From: Orobanche coerulescens
Taxonomy: Eukaryota; Streptophyta; Magnoliopsida; Lamiales; Orobanchaceae
Direction of reading: 5' to 3'
Assembly (NCBI GenBank): GCA_033398695.1
Contig: CM065804.1
Span: 49,693,501 to 49,757,500 of the forward strand
Length of the DNA: 64,000 bases
A program made the translations under genes and the position numbers. Of the stretch, positions 1-11,770 are shown one piece after another. Position 1 is the first letter of the stretch. Each line of letters starts with the position of its first letter. The notes below the pieces were generated by a model. That model was not told the DNA's origin and ran no database searches. It was given only the letters and a program-made list of their open reading frames with translations.

Positions 1-2
1 TA

Positions 3-1639
3 ATCAAAGACTATGATATCGAGATCTTTTATCATCCGGGCAAGTCAAACGTGGTTGCCGATGCCTTGAGTCGTAAGACCGTATAGGAGCAGATACTTGC
101 CCACTTGACCACCCAGAGAGAATTGCAGTTAGAGTTCATGAGGCCAGAGATTGAGGTCTGGTTACAGCGCATTCAAGGACAACTTTGCATGCTTGAAATT
201 TCATTGACCCTTGATGAGATAGTCAGGACAAAACAGATGACAGACCCGTTCTTATCTAAAATTCGGGGAGAAATAGATCAGGGGAAGGCCCCTGGATTTG
301 TGATTCACGAGGACGGACTGATACGCTTCAAAAACCGGGTATGTATACCGGCAGATGAAGAGTTGAGGAATACTATTCTGAAGGAGGCTCATGCTACCCC
401 ATATTCCATACACCTGGGATCGAACAAAATGTATAAGGATTTGAAGCCATATTATTGGTGGGGTAACATGAAACGGGAAGTTGCAGAATTCGTTTCGAGG
501 TGTTTGACGTGTCAGCAGGTCAAGATTGAGCATCAGCGACTAGCTGGCATGATGAAACCACTCTCGATTCCCGAGTGGAAGTGGGAAGACATATCGATGG
601 ATTTTATTATTAGCTTCCGACGAGCCGTCGAGGCATGAATACGAATTGGGTGATTGTGGATCGACTGAACAAATCAGCCCACTTCTTGGAGATTATGGAT
701 ACGTGGGGTCCTGAGAGGTTGGCCCAGTTGTTCATTAAAGAGATTGTGAGGTTGCATAGCACCCCCAAAAGTATTGTATCAGGTCGTAACGGACGGTTCG
801 TATCACACTTCTGGAAGGCGGTTCATCGTGCGTTGGATACCGAGTTGAACTTCAGTACGGCATTTCATCCTCAGACCGACGGTCAGTCTGAGAGGACTAT
901 TCAAACTCTGGAGGATATGTTGAGGGCGTGTGCTCTCGACTGAAAGAACAATTGGGAAGCCCAACTACCGTTGGTGGAATTCACATATAATAACAGTTGT
1001 CACGCCTCGATCAAGATGGCACCTTATGAGGCATTGTATGGCCGTCGTTGTAGGTCCCCTCTGTGTTGCGATAATTTATCTGAATCCATTGGTACGGAGC
1101 CTGATATGTTGTTAGCAGCCCGCGAGAAGATTACTCTGATTAAGAGTCGACTATTAACGGCCCAGAGCCGCCAGAAATTGTATGCAGATAATCGTCGACG
1201 ACCACTCGAGTTTGAGGTTGGTGATCATGTACTAGTTAAAGTGTCCCCTACTCGGGGTATTTTCCGTTTTGGGAAGAAAGGCAAACTGAGCCCGAGGTAT
1301 ATTGGTCCGTTTGAGATTTTGGATCGTGTAGGCGACGTAGCTTATCGTTTGGCGTTACCACCAGTTTTGAGTCGAATTCACAACGTATTCCATGTATCCC
1401 AGCTGAGGAAGTATGTTGCTGACCCGAGCCACATTATTCGCTTCGAAGAGGTTGAGATAGCCGATAACCATTCATATGAAGAACGTCCTGTACGGATACT
1501 CGAGAGGAGGGTCAAACAATTGAGGAACAAGACAATTCCCTTATTGAAGATTCAGTGGTCGAGACACGGAGTTGAGGAGGCTACGTGGGAGACTGAGGAT
1601 ATCATGCGAGAGAGATATCCCGAGTTGTTTACCCCTTAG
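3..1639 (+). pseudogene. Ty3/gypsy (Tekay/Del-like) pol, C-terminal half, broken
   Basis: This is the end of a gypsy polyprotein that would prime-copy and integrate the element. In order it shows the last RNase H residues (HPGKSNVVADALSR, codons from position 3), the integrase zinc-binding HHCC region (about 390-525, with CLTCQQVK), the integrase core (DRLNKSAHF, HPQTDGQSER) and a C-terminal tail with a chromodomain-like end (about 1480-1639), which points to a Tekay/Del chromovirus. It is not functional: there is an in-frame TAG at 84-86, a one-base frameshift near 611-613 just before the integrase core, and a TGA at 941-943. The frame then stays open to the TAG at 1637-1639. The protease, reverse transcriptase and gag lie upstream of the window or are lost. 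Identity is firm; the lineage name is family knowledge. Confidence 0.93.
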
Positions 1640-1674
1640 TTTCGAGGACGAAACTCCTTTTAAGGTGGGTAGTA
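1640..1674 (+). other. Polypurine tract region before LTR L1
   Basis: Directly after the pol stop come TTCGAGGACGAAAC and a purine-rich run (AAGGTGGGTAGTA), then TGTAAT, the LTR start. This layout is usual for plus-strand priming in Tekay-type elements. The same TTCGAGGACGAAAC block recurs before the LTRs at 7318 and 11012, so it is a useful family marker. Confidence 0.8.
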
Positions 1675-3613
1675 TGTAATACACGTGCCTTTACTACTGT
1701 ATTCTTCATTTTTGTCGTACCATATCTGTGTTTATTGTAATGAACATATTGATGAATTATGTTAAATTGAAATCCTGGTCGTTCATACTATATTGATCAT
1801 TGGATGTTATTGGGAGAATTTCATTTTTACTTGTTATTGACCTTAGCATACGCTAGCCTACTCTCCTTATGTACGCTATGTACGTAGCATTACGTACGTA
1901 ACTCTCATATGTTACCGTACGTAATGCAGTGTATCTATCAACATCTCACCTTTCGGCGGGTGGGACCGAGCTTGGGTACGTGGTCGGGAATCGATCGTGA
2001 GAGCCTAAGTCAACGGCCATTACATACGTAATGATCATGCCTTAGCGTACGTAATGTACTTGAGCCTTACGTACATCCATTTTGATAACGTACGTTAGGA
2101 CATGTGTATTTTGAGTCAGTAACATCTGAGAATTTGTTACGTACGTAATTCTTAAAAGGTTACGTACGTAAAGTTGGTAACGTACGTTAATATGTAGCCA
2201 TAGCGTACGTAATGCTGAATTCGGGTTATAAAAGTATGAGTTGCCTTTCATTCCTGCACGACCTTTTTTCATCCTCTCTCCCTCAAAACTAATTCCCTGC
2301 CCCCTTAAAACATATTCTTGCCCTCCAATCTCGTGTTAGAGCTGCAACACTTGGATAATAGCTTGGTAACTAGAAGATAGGAGTGTGTTCTTGGAAGGTT
2401 TGGTGCTATTCTTCATCCCTTTTCTTGAAGTTGGTTATCTTACTCTTGTTGTTCATATGATTCTTGATGTTAGTAGTAGAATAACCTGATATATCATGAT
2501 GAACATTGAAGTTATGTACAAATTTAGTTTGGAACGTGATAATATTGTTAGAGCCATTCCTTGAATGATTGATGAAGAGATGAGATAACATGTTCAATAT
2601 AGATCCCTTAGTTAATCTTGTTAAAATCAGGAGATTAGAGTTATGAATATGTTCTTAAGTGCTAGTAGGATCCTTTGATGTTATGGCCATATATTGGAGA
2701 AGGTTTAACAACTCATTGGGAAGATATTGATGATGTCTTTAGAATTTCAAAACCTTCAAAGATATAATTATGCTTTGAGTAAAAATCTTAGGGATCATGA
2801 TGGATTATGTAGAACACAAGTATAACCTTTATATATTCAATATAATTGGGTGTGTTGATAACTTAAGAAGGGGTTGATCACTACATTAATGTGTTGATAG
2901 TGTTTTAAGACGATTATAACAAATATGGGTAATAACGGTGCGATAGAATTAATAACCAAATTCTATTACGTTGATCCTCGTGTATTGGGATGACGTAAAT
3001 CAAGATGATGTTCTTATTATGCTTAAAACTTAGAGTTATTATTTTATTTTTGGATTGGCTTAACGTAATTACTGTGAAGATGATGAGGAATGTAAATAAA
3101 CACAAACTTTTAAAATGATTTGACGTTAATCGGAAGTGTTGATGAATTGAGAGTATGTTTGATCATCATAGTATTACATTGATAATGTTCTTGACTTCAA
3201 ACAATTGCCATTAATGTTAGAAAGTGTGGGCGAATCTAATAAACTTGTGATGTGATGATCCATAATTGGAGCATTAGAATGTTCAATAGGATAGTCGAAA
3301 CTAATCGAGTAAAATTACAAATATTGTTTCTATGAATTAATACCATTATAGTAGGAATGTGTTGTTGAATGAATTATGTTTCATTCAAGGTTGCTTGTTC
3401 AAGTGAGTATTGTTAGACGAAGATACCATTCGTTGTTCGTTCAAAGAAGGATTATTCATCTACGGAATTGAGGCAAGTTATCTTGCTTGGTTATAATGAT
3501 GGTTGAATTCTTGTGATTATTATGCGTTTCGTGTATATGGAAATGTTTTGTGAATCTATGATTCATGATGTGGTGATATCCTTGATCGTGTTACCGTTTG
3601 TGGCGGGATTGCA
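1675..3613 (+). mobile_element. 3' LTR L1 of the gypsy element, first part
   Basis: The LTR starts with TGTAATACACG immediately after the polypurine tract. It holds a U3 with an array of ACGTACGT palindromes, a TATA box at 2227-2233 and a long T/G-rich transcribed part with no coding potential. It stops at 3613, where element M has inserted with a TTGCA duplication (3609-3613 and 14473-14477). The remainder continues at 14478. No TSD for L1 itself could be found. Confidence 0.8.
1865..2233 (+). promoter_or_regulatory. U3 palindrome array (TTACGTACGTAA) and TATA box of L1
   Basis: About eleven copies or near-copies of the perfect palindrome TTACGTACGTAA are scattered at irregular 15-60-base spacing, for example at 1893, 2137, 2160 and 2177. 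They stop just before TATAAAAG at 2227-2233. Between them lies a block TTTCGGCGGGTGGGACC (1952 on) that has relatives in the M and D LTRs. The position directly upstream of the TATA box suggests promoter or enhancer modules; that role is inference. Confidence 0.7.
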
Positions 3614-6600
3614 TGTAATATCCGGAATTTCTATTACTATTGTTTAATATTATTTTATCCGAGTTATATTGTACAGCGTGGAATCTGTACAGTATAGATA
3701 AAATAAATGAAGGACTGAGATGTCAGTATCGGTATAATTGTCGTACTTGGTCGACAATTGTATTAGAGGATATAGTGCGTCATGTATACGTATCCGATAT
3801 GTCGAGACGTTGGACAAGAATAGCTGAAAATGGCTAAGTGTAACATTATTAGCGCACACTAATAATCATGAGTAGCGCACGCTATCTTACAGGTTTAGCG
3901 CACGCTACGGATATAAGATAACGCACGCTAATGTAGTCAGATCGGAATGAATCTGCGTGTGGACCAGGCAACTTTCGGCGCACATTCTGATAAGTCAACG
4001 GATGTTTGTAATGTAGTACTAGCGCACGCTAATGCATGTTGATTAGCGCACGCTAACTGTATATCGGACAAAAAGGAATCTTATCCTCGTCAGCACTTTC
4101 GGCGTGTGGACCAGTCTTCGGAGCATACAGACAAACGAGTCAACTGATATTAGTGCACGCTAAACGCAAGGACTTGCGTATGCTAAAGAGTGTAAGTTAC
4201 GTACGCTAATGCATGGGCGTTACATACGTAAGCTCATGTACGAAGCCAGACTTTAATCTCTGGACCGCGATAGCGCACGCTAACAAAGGTCAGTTAGCGC
4301 ACGCTACGGCTGATAAGGCTGTTGCGCACGCTAAACATAAGGTTTAGCGCACGCTAGTAATGCAGTCTATATAAGGGACATACGGGTATTATGAAGCATT
4401 TCGTCCATTCTTTCACCTTCAGTCGATAGAGAGAGCTTTGGGAGGCTCTTGAGGTTCCCAAACACGGTGAGGTGGTGATCTTTAACAAGATTAAGATAGA
4501 ACTCATGGATTTAAAGCTTTGTTCTTGAAATCATTTGTGATTCTGGGAAATAGATTCAACCTTGGAAATCAATCCATTCTTTCATTAAGGTAATCACTCT
4601 TCATCTTTGGATTTCGTTTTGGATTGAATGTTGATGTTCTTGAGTTGATAATTATTATATAAACAAGTTGATAAGCATGATTATGATATAGATTACCGGA
4701 TTATGATGATGTTATTGTTGATATGAAGATATTGATATGAATCTTGTGGTTTGAATTGTGTTGTTCGTTTTCTTGAGATAAGTGGATTAATCCTTGCCCT
4801 CAGTTTCGGATGTTGATGTTATTGTCGATGATTACTCTCTGTAATGGAAGATTAAGGAAGTGTTGTTACGTTCTTGATGTTTCATGTATTGATATTAAGG
4901 AAGATGATATATGGATATAGAACTTGGATTATAAGTTGGATGATTGTTTATATGTTAAAGGATATCGGATTTCGTTGTTTTGATAGCTATAAACATGATT
5001 CAGAATCACTTAGTGTTCTTGAAATCGCCATAAGTTGATCGGTATCTGAAAAACATGCATCTGTAAAGCATTAGCGCATGCTACATTTACTGCCTAGCGT
5101 GCGCTAACGGGAACAACTTAGCGCACGCTACGTTAGGTGATTAACGTGCGCTAAGAAGGCAGAAAGTGCAGTATTTTCGTGTTGTGGTTGTAAATTCGTG
5201 CTGGTTTGAGTAGGATTGATCCGACTAGTGTTTAATTGAGATATTGTCAAGCTGTTGGGTTTGTGAATTGGTTTTATCGATTGTTGATGGTTGTCGAACT
5301 TGTTGTTTATCGATTATTGTAATAGGTTGAGATTATTGATTGGTGTTTATAACCGTACGTTGCGGTCGTGTTCCAAAATGATACAGTTTTTCAGCATTTG
5401 AAAAATGATACTTTCCAAAATGAATGTTTCACGAATGTTTTACGGAAAATGATTTTTGGGCCGAGACCCAATCGATTTTGAAATAGTTTTGTAACTCAGG
5501 ACTTGGGGTCTAAAAGAGTTTTCTACTTTTTAAACTTCTTGTAATGCGGAACGAAATACAGGCTGAGACCCTAATGTTTCAAAAAGCTTTTCTGTTTTCT
5601 AAAACTACCGAGAATTGTAAAACACTTTATCATTCCTTATCTATTTTGTTTCTGCCCTTCGCGGTTTTAGTTTACTTGTTCAAACGAAACTTCTCGAGAA
5701 GTCTTTCGCTGTGTGGATTTGTTTCAATATTTTGTCATAGCATAGTTAAGGTGATCCCGAATGGGTTGATGGTTGACGTTGCGAGTCATGTGTGGAAAAA
5801 GTAGTTTTTGGTCGGAGTTTAAATACTGAGATTTTGGAACTCGATCGTGTTGTTTTCCAATGTAATATCAGTGGATATTGGTGACGAATCGAATTGGTAT
5901 ACAGGAGTATGGATGTAGTCGAACATTTGCATACTTTTCATTTTAAACTTCGAAATCATGTGGATTCGAAGGAAAACTGTTATCGAATACTTGGCACCAA
6001 CGAGCCAATTTAATTTTTCGAAAATTGATTTCGTGGTCTTACGAAAATTTATGTTTTGAGTTTTGAAATTTTTGAATGAACTTTCGAAAATTTGTCTTCT
6101 TGACAAGACTATATGATTTCAAACTGGTTTGAAAATGTGATTGATATGCATACGCATTTTGCATATCATGGTGAAGTCTAAGTGTGACTCACGAACTGAA
6201 TAAGACGTCAGTATGGAACGATGAATAGAGATTCGAACTTCAGTATGGTAGTTTGGTTATCCAGGGATGATCGGTTGATTTATCGGATAAGAGAAATATG
6301 TTGCATGTTGTAGATTCATGCACATGATGTAATTTTGGAACTTTGGATTTTGTGAAACCAGGACATATGTGCTATGTGATTCCATTGGTATGGTAGTAGC
6401 GTGATTTTACCATAATGATTTTTGAATGATTTCTTTGTAAGTGTAGATTTGGAGATGGTGACCCCATGCTGGTTGCTTTGGATATTGAGTGGTCGTTCCC
6501 ACTCCACTTATGATTGGATATGTTTATCGGTTTGTGATTGGTTGTTCGTATGCCGAGGAGTATGTTCACCAGTCGGGTATGTTTATTGAGATCCACTGTA

Positions 6601-7317
6601 TGTGATTGGTGTGTCATTTTGAGAATGTTATTTCTTCATATATCTGTTTTTGTGGTTCTGTGTTGACCATGTTCGAGCTTACCATGTGAAGGTATTCTCG
6701 ATTATCGTTGATCGTTCGTTGGTCAAATTGGAATTTATCATGATGATGATATTCTCGATTGTGTTTTGACCTCTGGTTGGTCATATTGGAGGTTATCATG
6801 TTGATGATATTCTCAGTTGTTTTTTGACCTTTGAATTGGTCGTATTGGAGTTATCATGTCAATGATATTCTCGGTTAATTTATTGGTTGATCATTGGTAG
6901 TGATCGTATGAGCGTTCAGATTTTGTGTCGATATTTCGGAATTTATGTAGTTATTTTGGGTAGTTGTTTCACAGATGTATCGTGTATTATTGATCTGTAT
7001 CCGAATTGGGATTTGATTGTGCGATCAGGCAGACAGGATTCGACACGAATAGATTATTTCGCCCGAAGAGGATATATTTTTGAGACTCATGGAATTGTGA
7101 TTGTAAGCGTATTGAGGCTTTACAGTGAAGTCACTTGCTAGTATCTTAGGGGATCGTCGACTTTACGCATTTGTAAGTGTACTGTTTTGGTTATTCATTA
7201 ATGATGATGATCGATCGTTGTTGTGATGGTTCCGGAATATGTTGGTTGAACGGTTTGTTTGTTTTCTATGACGGATTGCAAGTTTCGAGGACGAAACTTA
7301 TTTTAAGTGGTGTAGTA
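3614..7317 (+). repeat. Tandem unit A of element M (3704 bp)
   Basis: It consists of LTR 5' half 3614-5373, then non-LTR tail 5374-7317. The tail is unlike LTR C but carries the 3' end signature of an internal region (polypurine block 7281-7317). It differs from unit B by few bases: long stretches such as 5544-6106 match 9238-9800 so closely that the chance open frames there translate identically. Short open frames in the tail show no known domain and I treat them as noncoding. Confidence 0.85.
3845..4375 (+). promoter_or_regulatory. U3 palindrome array (TTAGCGCACGCTAA) and TATA box, unit A
   Basis: About fourteen near-palindromes built on TAGCG-CA-CGCTA lie between 3845 and 4355, followed at once by CTATATAAG (4367-4375). 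Interspersed blocks (TTTCGGCG, GTGTGGACC, AAGTCAACGG) match the setting in L1 and D. A second cluster of four motifs sits about 700 bases downstream, at 5069-5156. Equivalent arrays occur in units B and C. Confidence 0.7.
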
Positions 7318-10300
7318 TGTAAAATCCAGAATTTCTATTACTATTGTTTAATATTATTTTATCCGAGTTATATTGTACAACGTGGAATTTGTACAGTATA
7401 GATAAAATAAATGAAGGACTGAGATGTCAGTATCGGTATAATTGTCGTACTTGGTCGACAATTGTATTAGAGGATATAGTGCGTCATGTATACGTATCCG
7501 ATATGTCGAGACGTTGGACAAGAATAGCTGAAAATGGCTAAGTGTAACATTATTAGCGCACGCTAATAATCATGAGTAGCGCACGCTATCGTACAGGTTT
7601 AGCGCACGCTACGGATATAAGATAACGCACGCTAATGCAGTTAGATCGAAAGGAATCTGCGTGTGGACCAGGCCACTTTCGGCGCACGTTCTGATAAGTC
7701 AACGGATGTTTGTAATGTAGTACTAGCGCACGCTAATACATGTCGATTAGCGCACGCTAACTGTATATCGGACAAAAAGGAATCTTATGCTCGTCAGCAC
7801 TTTCGGCGTGTGGACCAGTCTTCGGAGCATACAGACAAACGAGTCAACTGATATTAGTGCACACTAAACGCAAGGACTTGCGTACGCTAAAGAGTGTAAG
7901 TTACGTACGCTAATGCATGGGCATTACATACGTAAGCTGATGTACGAAGCCAGACATTAATCTCTGGACCGCAATAGTGCACGCTAACAAAGGTCAGTTA
8001 GCGCACGCTAAGGCTGATAAGGCTGTTGCGCACGCTAAACATAAGGTTTAGCGCACGTTAGTAATGCAGTCTGTATAAGGGACATACGGGTATTATGAAG
8101 CATTTCGTCCATTCTTTCACCTTCAGTCGATAGAGAGAGCTTTGGGAGGTTCTTGAGGTTCCCAAACACGGTGAGGTGGTGATCTTTAACAAGATTAAGA
8201 TAGAACTCATGGATTTAAAGCTTTGTTCTTGAAATCATTGGTGATTCTGGGAATTGGATTCAACCTTGGAAATCAATCCGTTCCTTCATTAAGGTAATCA
8301 CTCTTCATCTTTGGATTTCGTTTTGGATTGAATGTTGATGTTCTTGAGTTGATAATTATCATATAAACAAGTTGATAAGCATGATTATGATATAGATTAC
8401 CAGATTATGATGATGTTATTGTTGATATGAAGATATTGATATGATTCTTGTGGTTTGAATTGTGTTGTTCGTTTTCTTGAGATAAGTGGATTAATCCTTC
8501 CCCTCAGTTTCGGATGTTGATGTTATTGTCGATGATTACTCTCTGTAATGGAAGATTAAGGAAGTGTTGTTACGTTCTTGATGTTTCATGTATTGATATT
8601 AAGGAAGATGATATATGGATATAGAACTTGGATTATAAGTTGGATGATTGTTTATATGTTAAAGGATATCGGATTTCGTTGTTTTGATAGCTATAAACAT
8701 GATTCAGAATCACTTAGTGTTCTTGAAATCACCATAAGTTGATCGGTATCTGAAAAACATGCATCCAGCGACATTAGCGCACGCTACGCCATCGCCTAGC
8801 GCGCTAACGGAACAACTTAGCGACGCTACGTTAGGTGATTAACGTGCGCTAAGAAGGCGTAAAGTGCGGATTTTCGTGTTGTGGTTGCAAATTCGTCTTT
8901 GGTTTGAGTAGGATTGATCCGACTAGTGTTTAATTGAGATATTGTCAAGTCTTGGGTTTGTGAATTGGTTTTATCGATTGTTGATGGTTGTCGAACTTGT
9001 TGTTTATCGATTATTGTAATAGGTTGAGATTATTGATTGGTGTTTATAACCGCACGCTATGTCGTGTTCCAAAATGATACGATTTTCAAAGATTTGAAAA
9101 ATGATACTTTCCAAAATGAATGTTTCACGAATGTTTTACGGAAAATGATTTTTGGGCCGAGACCCAATCGATTTTGAAATAGTTTTGTAACTCAGACTTG
9201 GGGTCTAAAAGAGTTTTCTACTTTTAAACTTCTTGTAATGCGGAACGAAATACAGGCTGAGACCCTAATGTTTCAAAAAGCTTTTCTGTTTTCTAAAACT
9301 ACCGAGAATTGTAAAACACTTTATCATTCCTTATCTATTTTGTTTCTGCCCTTCGCGGTTTTAGTTTACTTGTTCAAACGAAACTTCTCGAGAAGTCTTT
9401 CGCTGTGTGGATTTGTTTCAATATTTTGTCATAGCATAGTTAAGGTGATCCCGAATGGGTTGATGGTTGACGTTGCGAGTCATGTGTGGAAAAAGTAGTT
9501 TTTGGTCGGAGTTTAAATACTGAGATTTTGGAACTCGATCGTGTTGTTTTCCAATGTAATATCAGTGGATATTGGTGACGAATCGAATTGGTATACAGGA
9601 GTATGGATGTAGTCGAACATTTGCATACTTTTCATTTTAAACTTCGAAATCATGTGGATTCGAAGGAAAACTGTTATCGAATACTTGGCACCAACGAGCC
9701 AATTTAATTTTTCGAAAATTGATTTCGTGGTCTTACGAAAATTTATGTTTTGAGTTTTGAAATTTTTGAATGAACTTTCGAAAATTTGTCTTCTTGACAA
9801 GACTATATGATTTCAAACTGGTTTGAAAATGTGATTGATATGCATACGCATTTTGCATATCATGGTGAAGTCTAAGTGTGACTCACGAACTGAATAAGAC
9901 GTCAGTATGGAACGATGAATAGAGATTCGAACTTCAGTATGGTAGTTTGGTTATCCAGGGATGATCGGTTGATTTATCGGATAAGAGAAATATGCTGCAT
10001 GTTGTAGATTCATGCACATGATGTAATTTTGGAACTTTGGATTTTGTGAAACCAGGACATATGTGCTATGTGATTCCATTGGTATGGTAGTAGCGTGATT
10101 TTACCATAATGATTTTTGAATGATTTCTTTGTAAGTGTAGATTTGGAGATGGTGACCCCATGCTGGTTGCTTTGGATATTGAGTGGTCGTTCCCACTCCA
10201 CTTATGATTGGATATGTTTATCGGTTTGTGATTGGTTGTTCGTATGCCGAGGAGTATGTTCACCAGTCGGGTATGTTTATTGAGATCCACTGTATGTGAT

Positions 10301-11011
10301 TGGTGTGTGATTTTGAGAATGTTATTTCTTCATATATCTGTTTTTGTGGTTCTGTGTTGACCATGTTCGAGCTTACCGTGTGAAGGTATTCTCGATTATC
10401 GTTGATCGTTCGTTGGTCAAATTGGAATTTATCATGATGATGATATTCTCGATTGTGTTTTGACCTCTGGTTGGTCATATTGGAGGTTATCATGTTGATG
10501 ATATTCTCAGTTGTTTTTTGACCTTTGAATTGGTCGTATTGGAGTTATCATGTCAATGATATTCTCGGTTAATTTATTGGTTGATCATTGGTAGTGATCG
10601 TATGAGCGTTCAGATTTTGTGTCGATATTTCGGAATTTATGTAGTTATTTTGGGTAGTTGTTTCACAGATGTATCGTGTATTATTGATCTGTATCCGAAT
10701 TGGGATTTGATTGTGCGATCAGGCAGACAGGATTCGACACGAATAGATTATTTCGCCCGAAGAGGATATATTTTTGAGACTCATGGAATTGTGATTGTAA
10801 GCGTATTGAGGCTTTACAGTGAAGTCACTTGCTAGTATCTTAGGGGATCGTCGACTTTACGCATTTGTAAGTGTACTGTTTTGGTTATTCATTAATGATG
10901 ATGATCGATCGTTGTTGTGATGGTTCCGGAATATGTTGGTTGAACGGTTTGTTTGTTTTCTATGACGGATTGCAAGTTTCGAGGACGAAACTTATTTTAA
11001 GTGGTGTAGTA
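7318..11011 (+). repeat. Tandem unit B of element M (3694 bp)
   Basis: This is the second copy of unit A: LTR half 7318-9069, tail 9070-11011, ending with the same polypurine block (10975-11011). Differences from A are clustered, notably at 8764-8900, where several bases inside the palindrome motifs are lost. That could reflect gene conversion, selection on motif number, or assembly error in a near-identical repeat. Confidence 0.85.
7550..8080 (+). promoter_or_regulatory. U3 palindrome array and TATA-like box, unit B
   Basis: Same arrangement as unit A: TAGCGCACGCTA copies from 7555 to about 8060, then CTGTATAAGG (8071-8080). The TATA has one change relative to unit A. Confidence 0.65.
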
Positions 11012-11243
11012 TGTAAAATCCAGAATTTCTATTACTATTGTTTAATATTATTTTATCCGAGTTATATTGTACAACGTGGAATTTGTACAGTATAGATAAA
11101 ATAAATGAAGGACTGAGATGTCAGTATCGGTATAATTGTCGTACTTGGTCGACAATTGTATTAGAGGATATAGTGCGTCATGTATACGTATCCGATATGT
11201 CGAGACGTTGGACAAGAATAGCTGAAAATGGCTAAGTGTAACA

Positions 11244-11770
11244 TTATTAGCGCACGCTAATAATCATGAGTAGCGCACGCTATCGCATGTGTTTAGCGCA
11301 CGCTACGGATATAAGATAACGCACGCTAATGCAGTTAGATCGAAAGGAATCTGCGTGTGGACCAGGCCACTTTCGGCGCACGTTCTGATAAGTCAACGGA
11401 TGTTTGTAATGTAGTACTAGCGCACGCTAATACATGTCGATTAGCGCACGCTAACTGTATATCGGACAAAAAGGAATCTTATGCTCACAAGACTTTCGGC
11501 GTGTGGACCACTTGAGCATACTGCATAAACGAGTCAACTGATATTAGTGCACACTAAACGCAAGGACTTGCGTACGCTAAAGAGTGTAAGTTACGTATGC
11601 TAATGCATGGGCATTACATACGTAAGCTGATGTACGAAGCCAGACATTAATCTCTGGACCGCAATAGTGCACGCTAACAAAGGTCAGTTAGCGCACGCTA
11701 AGGCTGATAAGGCTGTTGCGCACGCTAAACATAAGGTTTAGCGCACGTTAGTAATGCAGTCTGTATAAGG
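11244..11770 (+). promoter_or_regulatory. U3 palindrome array and TATA-like box, LTR C
   Basis: This is the third copy of the array, 11246-11755, ending at CTGTATAAGG (11761-11770). A short stretch near 11480-11530 differs from units A and B by a cluster of substitutions. Confidence 0.65.

Noticed and set aside
1865..2233. CRISPR-like look of short palindromic repeats separated by unique sequence
   Set aside because: Spacing is irregular, repeats are only 12 bases and degenerate, and they lie in the U3 of a eukaryotic LTR before a TATA box. No cas genes exist here.
5544..5804. 86-residue open frame duplicated at 9238-9498
   Set aside because: Identity reflects the recent tandem duplication of the whole unit. 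No domain, and the same region has an equal-sized open frame on the other strand (5819-6106).
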